This document shows, piece after piece, positions 34,627 through 44,683 of a DNA stretch of 64,000 nt (positions are counted from its first letter, which is position 1; each line of letters starts with the position of its first letter). This DNA comes from Variovorax gracilis (GTDB lineage Bacteria; Pseudomonadota; Gammaproteobacteria; Burkholderiales; Burkholderiaceae_C). The stretch lies in NCBI RefSeq assembly GCF_030317115.1, contig NZ_JASZYF010000005.1:62001-126000 (forward strand). The letters are read 5' to 3'. Below the pieces are notes generated by a model. The model saw nothing but the letters and a program-made list of their open reading frames with translations, searched no databases and was not told where the DNA came from. The position numbers and the translations under genes were made by a program.

Positions 34627-34649
34627 AAGTGCTTACGAATCAAGCACTT
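34627..34649. promoter_or_regulatory. Perfect inverted repeat between iclR and the TRAP operon
   Basis: AAGTGCTT-N7-AAGCACTT, a perfect 8-bp arm, about 100 bp upstream of dctQ and 28 bp downstream of the iclR stop. No T-tract follows on the minus strand. It may be the IclR operator or an iclR terminator; I favour an operator. Confidence 0.5.
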
Positions 34650-34676
34650 GGCGCTATCCGCCCGTGGAAGAACGCC

Positions 34677-35504
34677 TCAGCGCACGCGGCCGCCGTAAGC
34701 GGCGGTGATCTCGTCGGCAGCGGCGCGCACCACCGCGCCGAGTTGCGCGAAGTCGGCGCTCCTGATGCGTTGCGTCGGCCCCACGAGCGAGATCGCGCCG
34801 AAGGGCTGGCCATGCTCGTCGCGGATCGCCGCGGCTATGCACCGCAGGCCCACCGCGTTCTGCTCGTCGTCGATCGCATGGCCCGCACGGCGAACTTCGC
34901 CGAGCGTTTCGTGCAGTCGCGATGCACGTGCGATCGTGTTGTTGGTGAGCTTCGGAAGGCCATAGGTGCGCAGGTACTGCAGCACGTCTTCCTCCGCCAT
35001 GGCCGCCAGGATCGACTGCCCCATCGCGGTGCCGTGCAGCGGTGCACGAAAGCCGGGCTTGCCGATCGCGCGCATCGTTTCGCGGCTTTCGACTTGCGTC
35101 ACGAAGACGATGTCGCCGAGATCGGCGATGCCTAGATTGATGCTCTCGCCGGTGCTGTCGCGCAGCCTGCGCATCACCGGCAGCGCGAGGTGCGCGATGC
35201 GGCGACGTCGCGCGAACGCGGCACCGACCGAAAAGCACCGCACGCCGACATACCAGAGGCTGGTTTCGCGATCGAACTGGACGAACTGCCGCTGTTCCAG
35301 CGTCGTGAGGAGACGGTGCGCCGTGGAGGACGACAGCCCGCTGTGCGCCGCGATGTCGACCAGGCGATAGCCTTCGTCATCCTCGGCAAGGAGTTCGAGC
35401 AACTGCATGGCGCGCGTGAGCGACTGCACCGTGCTGTCGCTGTCACGGTCGATTCGAGTGATTTGGGTGGACTTGCTGGGCGTGCGCGTCGAACTGGCTG
35501 TCAT
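34677..35504 (-). CDS. IclR-family transcriptional regulator
   Basis: A 275-residue regulator. The N-terminal winged helix (about 28-90: AMQLLELLAEDDEGYRLVD, SGLSSSTAHRLLTTLE) is followed by a GAF-like effector domain with RETMRAIGKPGFRAPLHGTA and GLRCIAAAIRDEHGQPFGAISL, the two family signatures. AGAAGG stands before the ATG. It lies upstream of, and in the same direction as, the TRAP-amidase-hydratase operon, which it most likely controls. Confidence 0.92.
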   Translation of the reverse strand: MTASSTRTPSKSTQITRIDRDSDSTVQSLTRAMQLLELLAEDDEGYRLVDIAAHSGLSSSTAHRLLTTLEQRQFVQFDRETSLWYVGVRCFSVGAAFARRRRIAHLALPVMRRLRDSTGESINLGIADLGDIVFVTQVESRETMRAIGKPGFRAPLHGTAMGQSILAAMAEEDVLQYLRTYGLPKLTNNTIARASRLHETLGEVRRAGHAIDDEQNAVGLRCIAAAIRDEHGQPFGAISLVGPTQRIRSADFAQLGAVVRAAADEITAAYGGRVR

Positions 35505-36012
35505 GGCGTGCCTTCTGCAATATGCGCGCCACCGGCCTGGCCGTATGGAGCGCGCTGCGGAGGTAGATGGTCCGTGACAAGTCGCGTGTCAATCAGAGTG
35601 TTTACACCGATGTCAACATAAATTCCGCCGATCGAGCAATGAGACATGAGGCGGATCGGAAAAGTCATCTTGCTGCCTTGGTATGCAATTTGGATGCCCG
35701 GTTGCGCCCGGCGACGCTGCAGCGGGAGATCGGTGTTCTTGTCCCCGCGCCCCGTGGACAGACTTGTGGACAACCGCCTGCACAACGCAAGGGATCGACT
35801 CCAGACTTGGCTTCCAACGCGGTGCCTCGAAAACAGGCAGCCCGCCCATTCCGGGCGATGAGGCACAACTCCACCTATGTGGGCGTACGTGGTTCCACTT
35901 ACACCCACGTACGCCGTCACGTGGCAGCACATGAAGTCGCCTCGATTGCCGTGGATCGCGGTCGCTCCTAGGATCGGCGTGCCTGTCTGCAGTCGCAACG
36001 AGGGAAACGAAA
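35505..36012. other. 508-bp intergenic region between divergent iclR and the outer-membrane gene
   Basis: No credible gene. The iclR-proximal part holds AT-richer DNA with TGTCAA words at 35587 and 35611 and GTGTTTACAC at 35598. Near the other end, 35882-35915 forms a perfect 11-bp inverted repeat (GGCGTACGTGG, 12-nt loop, CCACGTACGCC), about 100 bp upstream of the outer-membrane protein start. There is no T-tract, so I read it as an operator or structured leader. Confidence 0.5.
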
Positions 36013-36759
36013 ATGTCCACTATCGCCAGGTTCTGCGGTCTTGCATGCACCATCGTCGCCTTGCCGGCTTGGGCCCAATCCTCGGATCTGGGGCCCGCCT
36101 GGGACTTCGAGGTGACCCCGTATTTCTGGGCGACAGCCGTCCGCGCGGATGTCGATACCCGCTTCATCGGGACGCAGCGGCTCCATGTGCCCTTCTCGGA
36201 CCTCGCCTCCGCGCTCGACTTCGGCGCCATGGGCGCCATCGAGGCGCGCAAGGGACGGTGGGGCGGGCTGATGGATGTCCAGTACGTGAAGCTGGGGACC
36301 AGCAAGACCCCTTTCTTCGCCCCGTTGACGAACCTCGACATCGATTACGAGCAGCAGATCTGGACGATGGTGGGCTTCTACCGTGTCATGGAAGGGCCGG
36401 CGCTGGTCGACGTGGTGGGCGGCGCCCGCTACCTCTACACGAAGACGGAAGCGAGCCTCACCAGCATCTTCGCGCCCATCGGCCCCCACCATGAGAGGAG
36501 CCAGGGCTGGTGGGACGGCGTCGTCGGCGCGCGCGTGCTGTATCCGATCGACGGGAAGTGGTCGCTACTGGCCTACGCCGATGTCGGCGCCGGCGGCTCC
36601 GACCTGAGCTGGCAGGCGCTCGCCGGCGCGAGCTACCGCTTCTCCGAGAAGACGACGGTGAAGTTCGGCTACCGCTACTTCAGTTTCGACCGCGACGACG
36701 CGCCGGTGACCAAGGCGAGCCTGGGCGGGCCCTACGTAGGCGTGGGCTTCAAGTTCTGA
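36013..36759 (+). CDS. Outer-membrane beta-barrel protein
   Basis: A 248-residue protein with a signal peptide (MSTIARFCGLACTIVALPAWAQ). The rest is alternating hydrophobic and polar strands with aromatic girdle residues (WDFEVTPYFWAT, GGLMDVQYVKLG, GASYRFSEKTTVKFGYRYFSF). It ends in phenylalanine (GVGFKF), as required for BAM recognition of barrels. The size suggests 8-10 strands. No specific family or substrate is recognised. It is a single gene, preceded by a large inverted repeat. Confidence 0.82.
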   Translation: MSTIARFCGLACTIVALPAWAQSSDLGPAWDFEVTPYFWATAVRADVDTRFIGTQRLHVPFSDLASALDFGAMGAIEARKGRWGGLMDVQYVKLGTSKTPFFAPLTNLDIDYEQQIWTMVGFYRVMEGPALVDVVGGARYLYTKTEASLTSIFAPIGPHHERSQGWWDGVVGARVLYPIDGKWSLLAYADVGAGGSDLSWQALAGASYRFSEKTTVKFGYRYFSFDRDDAPVTKASLGGPYVGVGFKF

Positions 36760-36953
36760 CATTGCTCGGTCCCAGGCGGCCGCGTCGAAACCTTTTGTGG
36801 CACTTGAAACCTGGGGAATCGCGCCAAGCCACCGATGGATGGAGACGCGCACGAGGCAAATGCTTAGAGTCTGATCGTTGGGTTTCCTGTGCGCCTCTCA
36901 CGTAGGCAGACGCAGCCTCTCGCAGGCAAATGCAGCACGAAGCGGAAGCCCAG

Positions 36954-36980
36954 GGCCCAGCGACTAAACCCCGCTGGGCC
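36954..36980 (+). terminator. Hairpin followed by T-rich run, possible terminator
   Basis: GGCCCAGC-N11-GCTGGGCC (36954-36980), then TCTTTGTTT on the plus strand. It overlaps the 3' end of the deoxyribosyltransferase gene and could end plus-strand transcription from the outer-membrane gene, though it lies 195 bp past that stop. Confidence 0.4.
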
Positions 36981-37551
36981 TCTTTGTTTGCGCACCCAGT
37001 TCGGTCGCCAGCCATTCGAGCGCGACTTGCGCTGTCGGCGCGAGCCGGACCGACCGCGCCAGCATGAGGTTGAGCGGCTGGCCGAGGCCTTCGACCATCG
37101 CGCCGGTTTCGACCTCCCGGACCTCCCCCACCGCATCCGCGCTGCACGCGATCGCCGCACCGACCCGGTCGGCGTAGCTGCCCTCCGGGACGCCGTAGCC
37201 GACCACGGGCTTCCCGAGCGCGATGGCGAAGCCCACTTCGAACACCGTGCCCGAATCGGGCTCCTGGCCGCGGAAGCTCATCAGGTTGGCGATCACGCCG
37301 TCCGACTGGCGGATCATTTCGACGTTGCCTTGATAGATGGCTTGCGCCAGGTCATCGGGCTGGGGGTGAGTCGCTGGCGACAAGTCAGTGTCTGTCGGCG
37401 CGAGCCCCTCCATGCCCAACTGCGCGCACTGCGCCTTCAGGGTCAGGAAGATGTCCTCCTGACCGGGAAAAAAGACATCCGGGCCCGCCAGATAGATGCG
37501 CGGGCCACGGGGACTGGAAATGCGGGCTGGACTCAAACTCATTGCAGGCAT
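36964..37551 (-). CDS. Nucleoside 2-deoxyribosyltransferase family protein
   Basis: A 195-residue protein of the nucleoside 2-deoxyribosyltransferase (NDT) fold, which swaps or hydrolyses the base of deoxynucleosides. Landmarks: RIYLAGPDVFFP (substrate loop with Asp), ANLMSFRGQEPDSGTVFEVG (catalytic Glu in the VFEVGFA segment), and GKPVVGYGVPEG. The start may be 37551 or the ATG three codons on at 37542. Its 3' end sits in the loop of a hairpin. No nucleotide-metabolism genes are nearby, so it is probably a stand-alone salvage or housecleaning enzyme. Confidence 0.82.
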   Translation of the reverse strand: MPAMSLSPARISSPRGPRIYLAGPDVFFPGQEDIFLTLKAQCAQLGMEGLAPTDTDLSPATHPQPDDLAQAIYQGNVEMIRQSDGVIANLMSFRGQEPDSGTVFEVGFAIALGKPVVGYGVPEGSYADRVGAAIACSADAVGEVREVETGAMVEGLGQPLNLMLARSVRLAPTAQVALEWLATELGAQTKRPSGV

Positions 37552-37660
37552 CGTACCCCCCGCCTCCCCGCGTCAGCAGGCCCGCTGCCTCTATTCCGCA
37601 GTGAACCTACAACCTCCGCGATATTGGCCCTCCGCAGCTCGACTCGACAGAATGCCGCGC

Positions 37661-37969
37661 ATGGAACAGTTCCACTTCTCCGGCCGTCCTGCGCCGTCAT
37701 CCACCGGGCTCTTCGGACCGCGCAGGGTGCGCGTCCCCGTGAATGAAGCGCGCAGGCCGCTCGCCAGCGAGGCGCCTCTTCCTCCGATGAGCCTGGAGGA
37801 GATCCGCATGGTGGCCAGCAGGTGGCGCCGCGGCGAGGACGTGGACGAGCGATGCGCCAGGGTCGCCGATGCGCTCGACGCACTGGCGGACCACCGCATG
37901 GGCGCGTTGGGACCGAAGCCGCCCAAGAAGACCGTGACCCAGAGAATCTCCGAGTTGATGGGCCTCTAG
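37661..37969 (+). CDS. Small protein of unknown function (102 aa)
   Basis: No family recognised. The Pro-rich, basic N-terminal half (FSGRPAPSSTGLFGPRRVRV) is followed by a helical segment LEEIRMVASRWRRGEDVDER and a C-terminal KKTVTQRISELMGL. Third-position GC is high, in keeping with a real gene. An alternative ATG at 37652 would add three residues. It is convergent with the Bug receptor gene. Soluble, no signal or membrane segment. Confidence 0.6.
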   Translation: MEQFHFSGRPAPSSTGLFGPRRVRVPVNEARRPLASEAPLPPMSLEEIRMVASRWRRGEDVDERCARVADALDALADHRMGALGPKPPKKTVTQRISELMGL

Positions 37970-37984
37970 GCGAGCGGGCTGACG

Positions 37985-38971
37985 CTACTGCGGCTCGATG
38001 CCCGCCTTCTTGACGAGCGCCGCGTACTTCGCCAGTTCGCTCTTGAACGCTGCCTGCGCCTGTTCCGGCGTGCTGACGGCAATCGTGTTGCCTTGCTTGG
38101 CCATCGATTCCTTGACGGCCGGGTCATCGAATGCGGTGACCACCGCGTCATGGACCTTCTTGACGTTGGCCGCACTCAGGCCCTTCGGGCCGATGACGGC
38201 GAACCACGCATCCACCACGAAGTTCGGCAGCCCTTGCTCGACAAAGGTCGGGATCTCCGGCGCGGCCGGCACGCGCTGCGCCGTGAGGACACCGATCGCC
38301 CGCAGCGCGCCGCTCTTGATGTGCGCCTGAACGCTCGGCAGGGCAGCCGTGCCGAACTCGACCTGTCCGCCGATCAGGTCGGTCACCATCGGGCCGACGC
38401 CCTTGTAGGGAATGTGCTTGGCAGTCACGCCGGCTTGCTCGAGAAACAGTTCGGTCGCCAAGTGCAGGATCGTGCCGTTGCCACCGGATGCGAAATTCAG
38501 CGCCCCCGGCTTGCTCTTCAGCACCGCGATCAGTTCCTTGCTGTTGTGCGCCGGCACCTTCGGGTTGACCACCAGCACCATGGGCGTCGCACCCACGATC
38601 GCGATCGGCGTGAAGTCGCCCGGCATGTCGAATGGCAGCGACTTGAGCACGCTCGGAAAGATCACCACGTTGTTCGACACGACCGACAGCGTGTTGCCGT
38701 CGGGCGCCGAACGCGCCAGTGCCTGAAGGCCCACCACGCCACCGGCCCCGGGCTGGTTGTCCACCACCACCGACGCGTTGAGCGCCTTCGACAATGCGGG
38801 CTGTGCCGCCCGCGTGATCGCGTCCACGCCCGAGCCCGTGGCATTGGGCAGGATGAACCGGATCGTGCCGGACTGCGCGCGCGCGACAAGGGGCAGCGCC
38901 CCCATCGCGACGGCTGCCAGCGAGGCGCCCAGCACAGCGCGGCGAGAGAAATCCTGTTGTCCTTCGATCAT
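37985..38971 (-). CDS. Tripartite tricarboxylate transporter substrate-binding protein (Bug family)
   Basis: A 328-residue periplasmic receptor of the Bug/TctC family, expanded in Burkholderiales. The signal has a twin-arginine-like SRRAVLG core followed by a hydrophobic stretch ending ARAQ. Family landmarks: VVDNQPGAGGVVGLQALA, YKGVGPMVTDLIGGQVEFG, and PEIPTFVEQGLPNFVVDAW. AAGGAG stands just before the ATG at 38971. No TctA/TctB permease is in the window, so it is an orphan receptor, which is common for this family. The ligand is unknown (often a carboxylate). Confidence 0.92.
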   Translation of the reverse strand: MIEGQQDFSRRAVLGASLAAVAMGALPLVARAQSGTIRFILPNATGSGVDAITRAAQPALSKALNASVVVDNQPGAGGVVGLQALARSAPDGNTLSVVSNNVVIFPSVLKSLPFDMPGDFTPIAIVGATPMVLVVNPKVPAHNSKELIAVLKSKPGALNFASGGNGTILHLATELFLEQAGVTAKHIPYKGVGPMVTDLIGGQVEFGTAALPSVQAHIKSGALRAIGVLTAQRVPAAPEIPTFVEQGLPNFVVDAWFAVIGPKGLSAANVKKVHDAVVTAFDDPAVKESMAKQGNTIAVSTPEQAQAAFKSELAKYAALVKKAGIEPQ

Positions 38972-39172
38972 GCTTGTCTCCTTCTGATCCTGGCGCGCGG
39001 CTGTCCGCGCGCCCGGTGCCAGTGTGAACGGAAACAGGGTCGTCTTTACGATCTGCCCCGTCTTCCGCGATCGCTGCTGTATCAGTTCGTCTCAGTGCTC
39101 TCGCCATGTGACGGTCGGGATCGGCAGCGCCTATGCCGTCTTACCATCAAGCCACAAGGGGGGACTCGAACG

Positions 39173-39832
39173 ATGCCGACTCTGATCGTGACGAAAAACG
39201 GTGTTGCACTGCGCAACGTGCGACTTCTCGAAGGGGAGCTCAGGATCGGTCGCAGCGCAAGCAACCACCTCGTGCTCGCGAGCGCTACCGTCAGCAAGGC
39301 CCATGTCGTCCTCACGCGGCACGGGCATTTCGTCACCCTCCACGACCTGCATAGCACCAACGGCACGCTGGTCAACGGCGACGACGTGTCGGTGCGACCG
39401 TTACTGGACCGGGACATCATCCAGATCAGCAACTTCGAAATGATGTATCTCGACAGGGACCTTGCTTCGGCCGAAATCCTCGAAGATCCACCGCCCGAAC
39501 CCGTCGTGGAAGCCGTGGAAACCGAGCGGGCGCCGCTCGAACCCGCCATGGGCGTCGATGCAAGCGGCCATCGGATCGGCGGCTCGCGCGGCGCGCATTG
39601 GGTGGGCAATGGCGTGGCCTTTGCCCTGCCCGCACAAGGCCGCGAGATTCAAGCCCTCATCACCGATGACGCGCTCGCGTCCCATTTCGGTGCCTACGTG
39701 CACGCCTCGGACGGCGCCAGTCGCGCGGTAAGCGCGTACGAAGAGAACTACGTGGCGATCAACGTGGCCGCGTGGTCGCGCTATGACGCCACGCACCGTG
39801 AACCGATCATCGTCCGGTCTTCCGATTTTTGA
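39173..39832 (+). CDS. FHA-domain protein
   Basis: A 219-residue protein. The N-terminal forkhead-associated domain (about 20-75) has GELRIGRSASNHLVLASATV, SKAH and LHSTNGTLVNG, the residues that bind phosphothreonine peptides. The C-terminal 100 residues have no family I recognise. The frame is open far upstream, but the FHA homology starts within a few residues of the ATG at 39173, which has GGGGGA before it. It may read out Ser/Thr phosphorylation; the PP2C phosphatase at 1541-2308 is distant and no kinase is in the window. It is followed by a small secreted protein gene. Confidence 0.85.
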   Translation: MPTLIVTKNGVALRNVRLLEGELRIGRSASNHLVLASATVSKAHVVLTRHGHFVTLHDLHSTNGTLVNGDDVSVRPLLDRDIIQISNFEMMYLDRDLASAEILEDPPPEPVVEAVETERAPLEPAMGVDASGHRIGGSRGAHWVGNGVAFALPAQGREIQALITDDALASHFGAYVHASDGASRAVSAYEENYVAINVAAWSRYDATHREPIIVRSSDF

Positions 39833-39911
39833 GTTGCCTCGAGGCGGGGTGAACCAGCCCGCCCGCCGATCCGTAGAAGGTGCAGCCCATCCACCTTCTC
39901 AGGAGCGACTC

Positions 39912-40196
39912 ATGGATTCCCTGCTGCAACGACGTTCGATCATCTCGCTGTGCTTCGGCAGCCTCGCGGCCTTCGGGGCACAGGCCTTCCAGGGCGAGCA
40001 GAACCCCCTGCCTCCGCAACCTTTCCAGTCGACTCTGTCGCGCGCCGAGGTCCGCGAACAGGCGCGCACACCCGTGCAGATCAGCAACGGCGGTACCGGC
40101 GTGCAGCCGCGCACCTTCATTGCAGATCGCGCCACGGTCCGTGCGGGCGCGCGGGCGATTGCGGCGGAAGGCGCCGCCACCTACGGCGAGAACTAG
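39912..40196 (+). CDS. Small secreted protein, DUF4148-like
   Basis: A 94-residue protein with a signal peptide (ISLCFGSLAAFGAQAF at about 10-25). The mature chain contains LSRAEVREQART and ends GAATYGEN. The SRAxVRxxAR motif resembles DUF4148 proteins, small secreted proteins abundant in Burkholderiales with no known function. AGGAG precedes the ATG at 39912. It is convergent with norR, with 3 bp between the ends. Confidence 0.6.
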   Translation: MDSLLQRRSIISLCFGSLAAFGAQAFQGEQNPLPPQPFQSTLSRAEVREQARTPVQISNGGTGVQPRTFIADRATVRAGARAIAAEGAATYGEN

Positions 40197-40199
40197 GGT

Positions 40200-41802
<1,603 letters not shown>

Positions 41803-41807
<5 letters not shown>

Positions 41808-41858
41808 ATTGACACGATTTGAGTCGACATGACGCCATCCTAGGCGTGTCAGCAAGAC
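41803..41858. promoter_or_regulatory. Three NorR-type enhancer sites upstream of hmp
   Basis: GTCATATTGAC (41803-41813) is a perfect GTCA-N3-TGAC site. GTCGACATGAC (41823-41833) and GTCAGCAAGAC (41848-41858) each differ by one base. Three sites in tandem are what NorR needs in E. coli to assemble its hexamer. Their centres are about 119, 99 and 74 bp upstream of the predicted hmp transcription start. The first overlaps the norR start codon. Confidence 0.8.
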
Positions 41859-41900
41859 ATCATCGCCCACCAAGTCTTTGATTCACAAGGCGGGACAGGC

Positions 41901-41916
41901 TGGAACGGCGATTGCA
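41901..41916 (+). promoter_or_regulatory. Sigma-54 (-24/-12) promoter of hmp
   Basis: TGGAACGGCGATTGCA: GG at 41902-41903 and GC at 41914-41915 are separated by exactly 10 bp, as sigma-54 requires, and the sequence fits TGGCAC-N5-TTGCA with one change. Predicted start of transcription is near 41927, giving a leader of about 32 nt to the hmp ATG at 41959. Confidence 0.8.
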
Positions 41917-41958
41917 ATGAACAAGCAATCACCCCTCTACTTTCGAAAGGCTCTCTTC

Positions 41959-43152
41959 ATGCTGTCCGTCTCCCAAAAGGCCATCATCACCGCAACCGTG
42001 CCCCTGCTCGAAACGGGCGGTGAGGCACTCACGACGCACTTCTATTCCATCCTCCTGGGCGAGCACCCCGAAGTCCGCCCCCTCTTCAACCAGGCCAACC
42101 AGGCGAGTGGCGATCAGCCCCGGGCGCTGGCGAACGGCGTGCTCATGTACGCGCGCAACATCGACCGGCTCGAAGCGCTGGGCGAGCTGGCGGGCCAGAT
42201 CGTCAACAAGCACGTCGCCCTGCAAGTGCAGCCCGAGCACTATCCGATCGTCGGCGCCTGCCTGCTGCGCGCGATCCGCGAGGTACTGGGCCCGCAGATC
42301 GCGACGGACGAAGTCATCGAGGCCTGGGCCGCGGCCTACGGGCAACTCGCCGACCTCCTGATCGGCGCCGAGAAGCAGGCCTACGACAGCAAGGCCGCAG
42401 CGCCGGGCGGTTGGCGCGGCGGGCGGGACTTCAAGGTGGTGCGCAAGGAAGCCGAAAGCGACGAGATCACTTCCTTCTATTTCGCGCCAGTCGACGGCAA
42501 GCCCGTGGTCGACTTCCAGCCGGGCCAGTACATCAGCCTGCGCTTGCTCTTCGACGGCCAGGACATACGCCGCAACTATTCGCTCTCGGCCGCACCGAAC
42601 GGCCAGACCTACCGCATCAGCGTGAAGCGGGAGCAAGGCGGACTCGCTTCGAATCACCTGCACGATCACGTGCGAGTAGGCAGCAAGATCGAATTGTTCC
42701 CGCCCTCGGGCGCGTTCACGCTCGCCGAGAGCGACCGGCCGCTCGTGCTGATCAGCGGTGGCGTGGGCATCACGCCGACGCTGGCAATGCTCGAAGCCGC
42801 CCTGAAGACCTCGCGCGTCGTGCACTTCATCCATTGCGCGCGCACCCGCGGCGTCCATGCCTTCCGCCATGCCATCGACGCGCTGGCGCAGAAGCATCCC
42901 CAGCTCGAGCGCTTCTACTGCTACGACGAGGCGCCCGAAGCGCCGGGCGCCGCCGACGCACCGCACGCGGTCGGCCGGCTCGATGCCCAGAAGCTCGCCC
43001 AATGGCTGCCGACCGCGACGCGCGATGTCGATGCGTACTTCCTCGGCCCGAAGCCGTTCATGCAGCAGGTGAAGACGGCGCTGCGGACGCTCGGTGTGCC
43101 GGACCGGCAGGTTCGCTACGAGTTCTTCGGGCCCGCGTCTGCGCTGGAGTGA
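41959..43152 (+). CDS. hmp: Flavohaemoprotein (nitric oxide dioxygenase)
   Basis: A 397-residue flavohaemoglobin that oxidises NO to nitrate with O2 and NAD(P)H. Globin domain (1-140) with Tyr29 (distal), Gln53 and proximal His85 in NKHVAL, and Tyr95. The FAD domain has RRNYSLS and the NAD domain GGVGITPTLAML. The length equals E. coli Hmp (396). The frame is open upstream to 41878, but that region holds the sigma-54 promoter, so the ATG at 41959 (preceded by GAAAGG) is the start. It is divergent from norR, and the NorR sites and sigma-54 promoter make NO-induced expression very likely. Confidence 0.96.
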   Translation: MLSVSQKAIITATVPLLETGGEALTTHFYSILLGEHPEVRPLFNQANQASGDQPRALANGVLMYARNIDRLEALGELAGQIVNKHVALQVQPEHYPIVGACLLRAIREVLGPQIATDEVIEAWAAAYGQLADLLIGAEKQAYDSKAAAPGGWRGGRDFKVVRKEAESDEITSFYFAPVDGKPVVDFQPGQYISLRLLFDGQDIRRNYSLSAAPNGQTYRISVKREQGGLASNHLHDHVRVGSKIELFPPSGAFTLAESDRPLVLISGGVGITPTLAMLEAALKTSRVVHFIHCARTRGVHAFRHAIDALAQKHPQLERFYCYDEAPEAPGAADAPHAVGRLDAQKLAQWLPTATRDVDAYFLGPKPFMQQVKTALRTLGVPDRQVRYEFFGPASALE

Positions 43153-43167
43153 GCTCCGCGGCAGCGC

Positions 43168-43992
43168 TCAGTCGGTGCGGCGGAAGAACGAATTCAATTC
43201 GTCGCCCCGCGCCGCTTCGGCGAATCCGAAACGGCCGTTCTCCGCGATCTCGCGCGCGGCGCGCATGAAGCCGCCCCATGCGGAACGTGCCAGCGCGCCG
43301 CCGACGCTGATCCGCCGGACGCCCATCGCCGCGACATCCTGCAGGGTGAATTCGCTGGCCGAGCCGATCAGCAGATTGACCGGCTTCGGCGCAACCGCGG
43401 CCACCACGGCGGTGATCTGCTCCCGCGTGCGAATGCCCGGCGCATAGAGGCAGTCCGCCCCGGCTTCGGCGTAGGCCTTGAGCCGGGCAATGGTGTCGTC
43501 GAGGTCGGTGCGACCGTACAGGAAGTTCTCGGCACGCCCGACCAGCAAGGTGTCGCCGCCGGCTTCGTCGATCGCCGCGCGGGCAGCGCGGAGCCTGGCG
43601 ACGGCTTCGCCAATGCTGCGCACCGGGTCGCTGGCGTTGCCTGTCGCATCCTCGATCGACAGGCCGGCCACGCCCGTTTCGATCGCCATGCGGACGCTGA
43701 CAGCGACGCCTTCCGCGTTCTCCGCGTAGCCGCTTTCGAAATCGGCGTTCACAGGCAGATCGGTGGCATCGACGAGGGTGCGCAAGTGGGCCAGCACAGC
43801 CTCGCGAGAAGCCCCGCCGTCAGGAAGGCCCTGCGACCAGGCATAGCCGGAGCTGGTGGATGCGAGGGCCTTGAATCCCATGCCCTGGAGCATCCTGGCA
43901 CTTCCAACATCCCACGGATTGGGCAACACGAAGCAGTCTTGGGTGTGAAGCGCCCGGAAGGCGGCACGCTTCTCTTGGACGGTGCGAGTCAT
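43168..43992 (-). CDS. Isocitrate lyase / PEP mutase superfamily protein
   Basis: A 274-residue TIM-barrel protein of the PEP mutase/isocitrate lyase superfamily. LPNPWDVGSARML, the Mg-binding NADFESGY, SIEDATG, and GRAENFLYG are readable. The KKCGH-type lyase loop of isocitrate and methylisocitrate lyases is not seen, so it is not a classical lyase. It belongs to the short, uncharacterised subgroup often annotated as isocitrate lyase/phosphoenolpyruvate mutase family; oxaloacetate decarboxylase- or phosphonate-type chemistry is possible. AGGAGA precedes the start. Stand-alone, convergent with hmp. Confidence 0.85.
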   Translation of the reverse strand: MTRTVQEKRAAFRALHTQDCFVLPNPWDVGSARMLQGMGFKALASTSSGYAWSQGLPDGGASREAVLAHLRTLVDATDLPVNADFESGYAENAEGVAVSVRMAIETGVAGLSIEDATGNASDPVRSIGEAVARLRAARAAIDEAGGDTLLVGRAENFLYGRTDLDDTIARLKAYAEAGADCLYAPGIRTREQITAVVAAVAPKPVNLLIGSASEFTLQDVAAMGVRRISVGGALARSAWGGFMRAAREIAENGRFGFAEAARGDELNSFFRRTD

Positions 43993-44152
43993 GGGGGTCT
44001 CCTGCGGCGTGATGGTCGGCGGGCCGCGATGATGTCAGATGCCGGCCCATGCCGCCACCGCCGGCCCCTGCACCTGTCGTCGTGGCTCAAGTTTTCGGCA
44101 GTCGTGCCGATAACCGATCCGAAGCACGTATCCGGACAGGAGATTTCCAGAC

Positions 44153-44683
44153 ATGGCACTTGACCAAGGCTTGGCCGCAGTTATAGGCGCAGGCGTGGGC
44201 GCCCTCGCCGGCATCGTCGGATTCGCGTTCGCCGGCTGGCGCCAATCGAAGCTCGAGACCGAGAAGTGGTCCCGCGCGCGCGAAGACAAGGCCCGTTCGG
44301 ACACGCGCAATGCCGTGGCCGACCTGGCGAAGACACTGGCTTCGACCGCGCACTCGATGATGTGGGTGTCGTTCAAGGTGATCACCGCGGGCAAGGCCAG
44401 CCACGAGACACTCGCGTCTTTCGAGGTCGAGTTTCACGCGGAAGTGTCCGACCTGGTCGGTGCGCAAATGACCCTCGCCGCGCTGGACTTCTCCCTCTAT
44501 GAAAAGGTCACGCCGCTCGTCGGCCGGGCCATCGACATGGGCGCCAACACCTATGCGGCGCTCAAGGCCGCGATGGAGAAAGCGCCGGATGCCGAAGATC
44601 AATTGAAGGCGTGCAACCAGGACGCACTGAACCTTATCAAGGAGATCCCGAAGAAGGTCGCCGGGCTGCTGAGCGTTCCGTAG
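44153..44683 (+). CDS. Single-pass membrane protein of unknown function
   Basis: A 176-residue protein with one N-terminal glycine-rich membrane helix (GLAAVIGAGVGALAGIVGFAFAG, about residues 6-28; landmark only), followed by a basic segment and a long helical, probably cytoplasmic domain (SRAREDKARSDTR onward). No named family recognised. A good AGGAG lies 9 bp before the ATG. It is in the same direction as the redoxin gene but separated by 193 bp. Confidence 0.65.
   Translation: MALDQGLAAVIGAGVGALAGIVGFAFAGWRQSKLETEKWSRAREDKARSDTRNAVADLAKTLASTAHSMMWVSFKVITAGKASHETLASFEVEFHAEVSDLVGAQMTLAALDFSLYEKVTPLVGRAIDMGANTYAALKAAMEKAPDAEDQLKACNQDALNLIKEIPKKVAGLLSVP

Noticed and set aside
35587..35616. 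Second TTGACA-type promoter for iclR on the minus strand
   Set aside because: TTGACA-like words are present at both ends, but no convincing -10 box lies at 16-18 bp from either. I kept only the shared TGTCAA words as a note.
36840..36960. Possible tRNA or small RNA in the gap after the outer-membrane gene
   Set aside because: No cloverleaf or T-loop sequence. Only two AGGCAAATGC words and a hairpin at 36954 were seen.
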